Source of the DNA: Candidatus Latescibacterota bacterium
GTDB lineage: Bacteria; Latescibacterota; UBA2968; GCA-2709665
Direction: 5' to 3'
Assembly: GCA_030746455.1 (NCBI GenBank)
Contig: JASLMQ010000514.1
Span: forward strand, 1 to 6,651
DNA: 6,651 nucleotides
Both the position numbers and the translations under genes were made by a program. Below the pieces are notes generated by a model that was given only the letters and a program-made list of their open reading frames with translations, was not told the origin of the DNA and did not search any database. Positions 6,302-6,651 of the stretch are shown in pieces (the stretch's first letter is position 1; each line of letters opens with the position of its first letter).

Positions 6302-6651
6302 ATGAAGAAGCTCGCGTGGCACTTCGATCTGCACACGCCCGGCTACGTCCGCGTGAACTCCGACCCCGATGTCGTGGGATCCGCCAGGGCGCTCTCGGTT
6401 GCGGGGGTAGAAGAGATCATCACCTTCGCCAAGGGCCATTTCGGTTACGCCTACTACCCCACGAAGGTGGGCACACCTCATCCTGGCATGGCGGGTGACG
6501 CCTTCGGAGACTTCCAGGCGGCGTGCAGGTCACGTGGCATCCGGGTGCTGGCCTATGTGAGCTTCGGGATCGACGGACAGGCGGGGGAGCAGCACCGCGA
6601 CTGGTGCCAGGTGAGTGCTCAGGGCACGCGGGGGGCTCCGGGACACTACAT
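6302..6651 (+). CDS. Putative glycoside hydrolase, GHL6 type (N-terminal part)
   Basis: Seen: 116 codons plus two bases, open to the window edge; the rest of the gene lies outside. The start at 6302 is chosen on ribosome-site spacing. There is no signal peptide, so the protein is probably cytoplasmic. The sequence opens with WHFDLHTPGYVRV (6-18), then VEEIITFAKGHFGYAYYPTKV (36-56), GTPHPGM (57-63), a helix ending AACRSRGIRVLAYVSFGID (73-91) and HRDW (98-101). This order (beta-strand one with DLHT, then AKGHFGYAYYPTK, then GIRVLAYVSFG) matches the start of the TIM-barrel domain called hypothetical glycosyl hydrolase 6 (GHL6), whose members often carry a trimerisation domain downstream like that of beta-galactosidases. 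Substrate and catalytic acids cannot be read from this fragment. Its position in a saccharide-use locus suggests action on an oligosaccharide. Related alpha-fucosidase-like or alpha-amylase-like barrels are the main alternatives. Confidence 0.78.
   Translation, partial: MKKLAWHFDLHTPGYVRVNSDPDVVGSARALSVAGVEEIITFAKGHFGYAYYPTKVGTPHPGMAGDAFGDFQAACRSRGIRVLAYVSFGIDGQAGEQHRDWCQVSAQGTRGAPGHY

Noticed and set aside
6019..6498. Small + strand open frames in the spacer before the GHL6-type gene
   Set aside because: They run across element copy 2 or into the GHL6-type gene in the wrong frame, lack ribosome sites and show no recognisable domain.

Overview
The window is a GC-rich stretch of bacterial DNA with four protein genes, all on the + strand. 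They are an exported YetA/PcRGLX-like carbohydrate-active protein (17-3133), an aldo/keto reductase (3480-4469), a medium-chain alcohol/polyol-type dehydrogenase (4767-5807) and the first 116 codons of a cytoplasmic putative glycoside hydrolase of the GHL6 type, cut by the window edge (6302-6651). This mix, with strong Shine-Dalgarno sites, GC-rich third positions and long spacers, suits an uncultured polysaccharide-degrading bacterium such as a planctomycete, verrucomicrobium, latescibacterium or relative. The sequence alone does not fix the phylum.

The genes fit a small saccharide-use locus. The first protein is secreted and probably attacks a pectin-type polymer such as rhamnogalacturonan. 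The two oxidoreductases could process released sugars or sugar acids, and the GHL6-type protein could cleave oligosaccharides in the cytosol. Substrates are inferred from family and neighbourhood only. The spacers (about 300-500 bases) are too long for a tight operon, so each gene may have its own leader.

The spacers are the most unusual part. Upstream of the aldo/keto reductase lies a long imperfect palindrome (3271-3442) whose outer arms are built from a seven-base unit, roughly GTSAGAC. Right after the aldo/keto reductase, and again right after the dehydrogenase, lies a diverged copy of one element of about 180-200 bases (4486-4681 and 5825-6026). Each copy starts 16-17 bases after a stop codon. 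Each can fold into the same four-way junction (stems P1-P5, no unpaired junction base). Several paired positions differ between the copies but still pair, and P5 has almost wholly different sequence in the two copies while remaining a hairpin. This is the best candidate here for an undescribed structured RNA or mobile cruciform element.

No tRNA, rRNA, CRISPR array, transposase, integrase or convincing intrinsic terminator was found.
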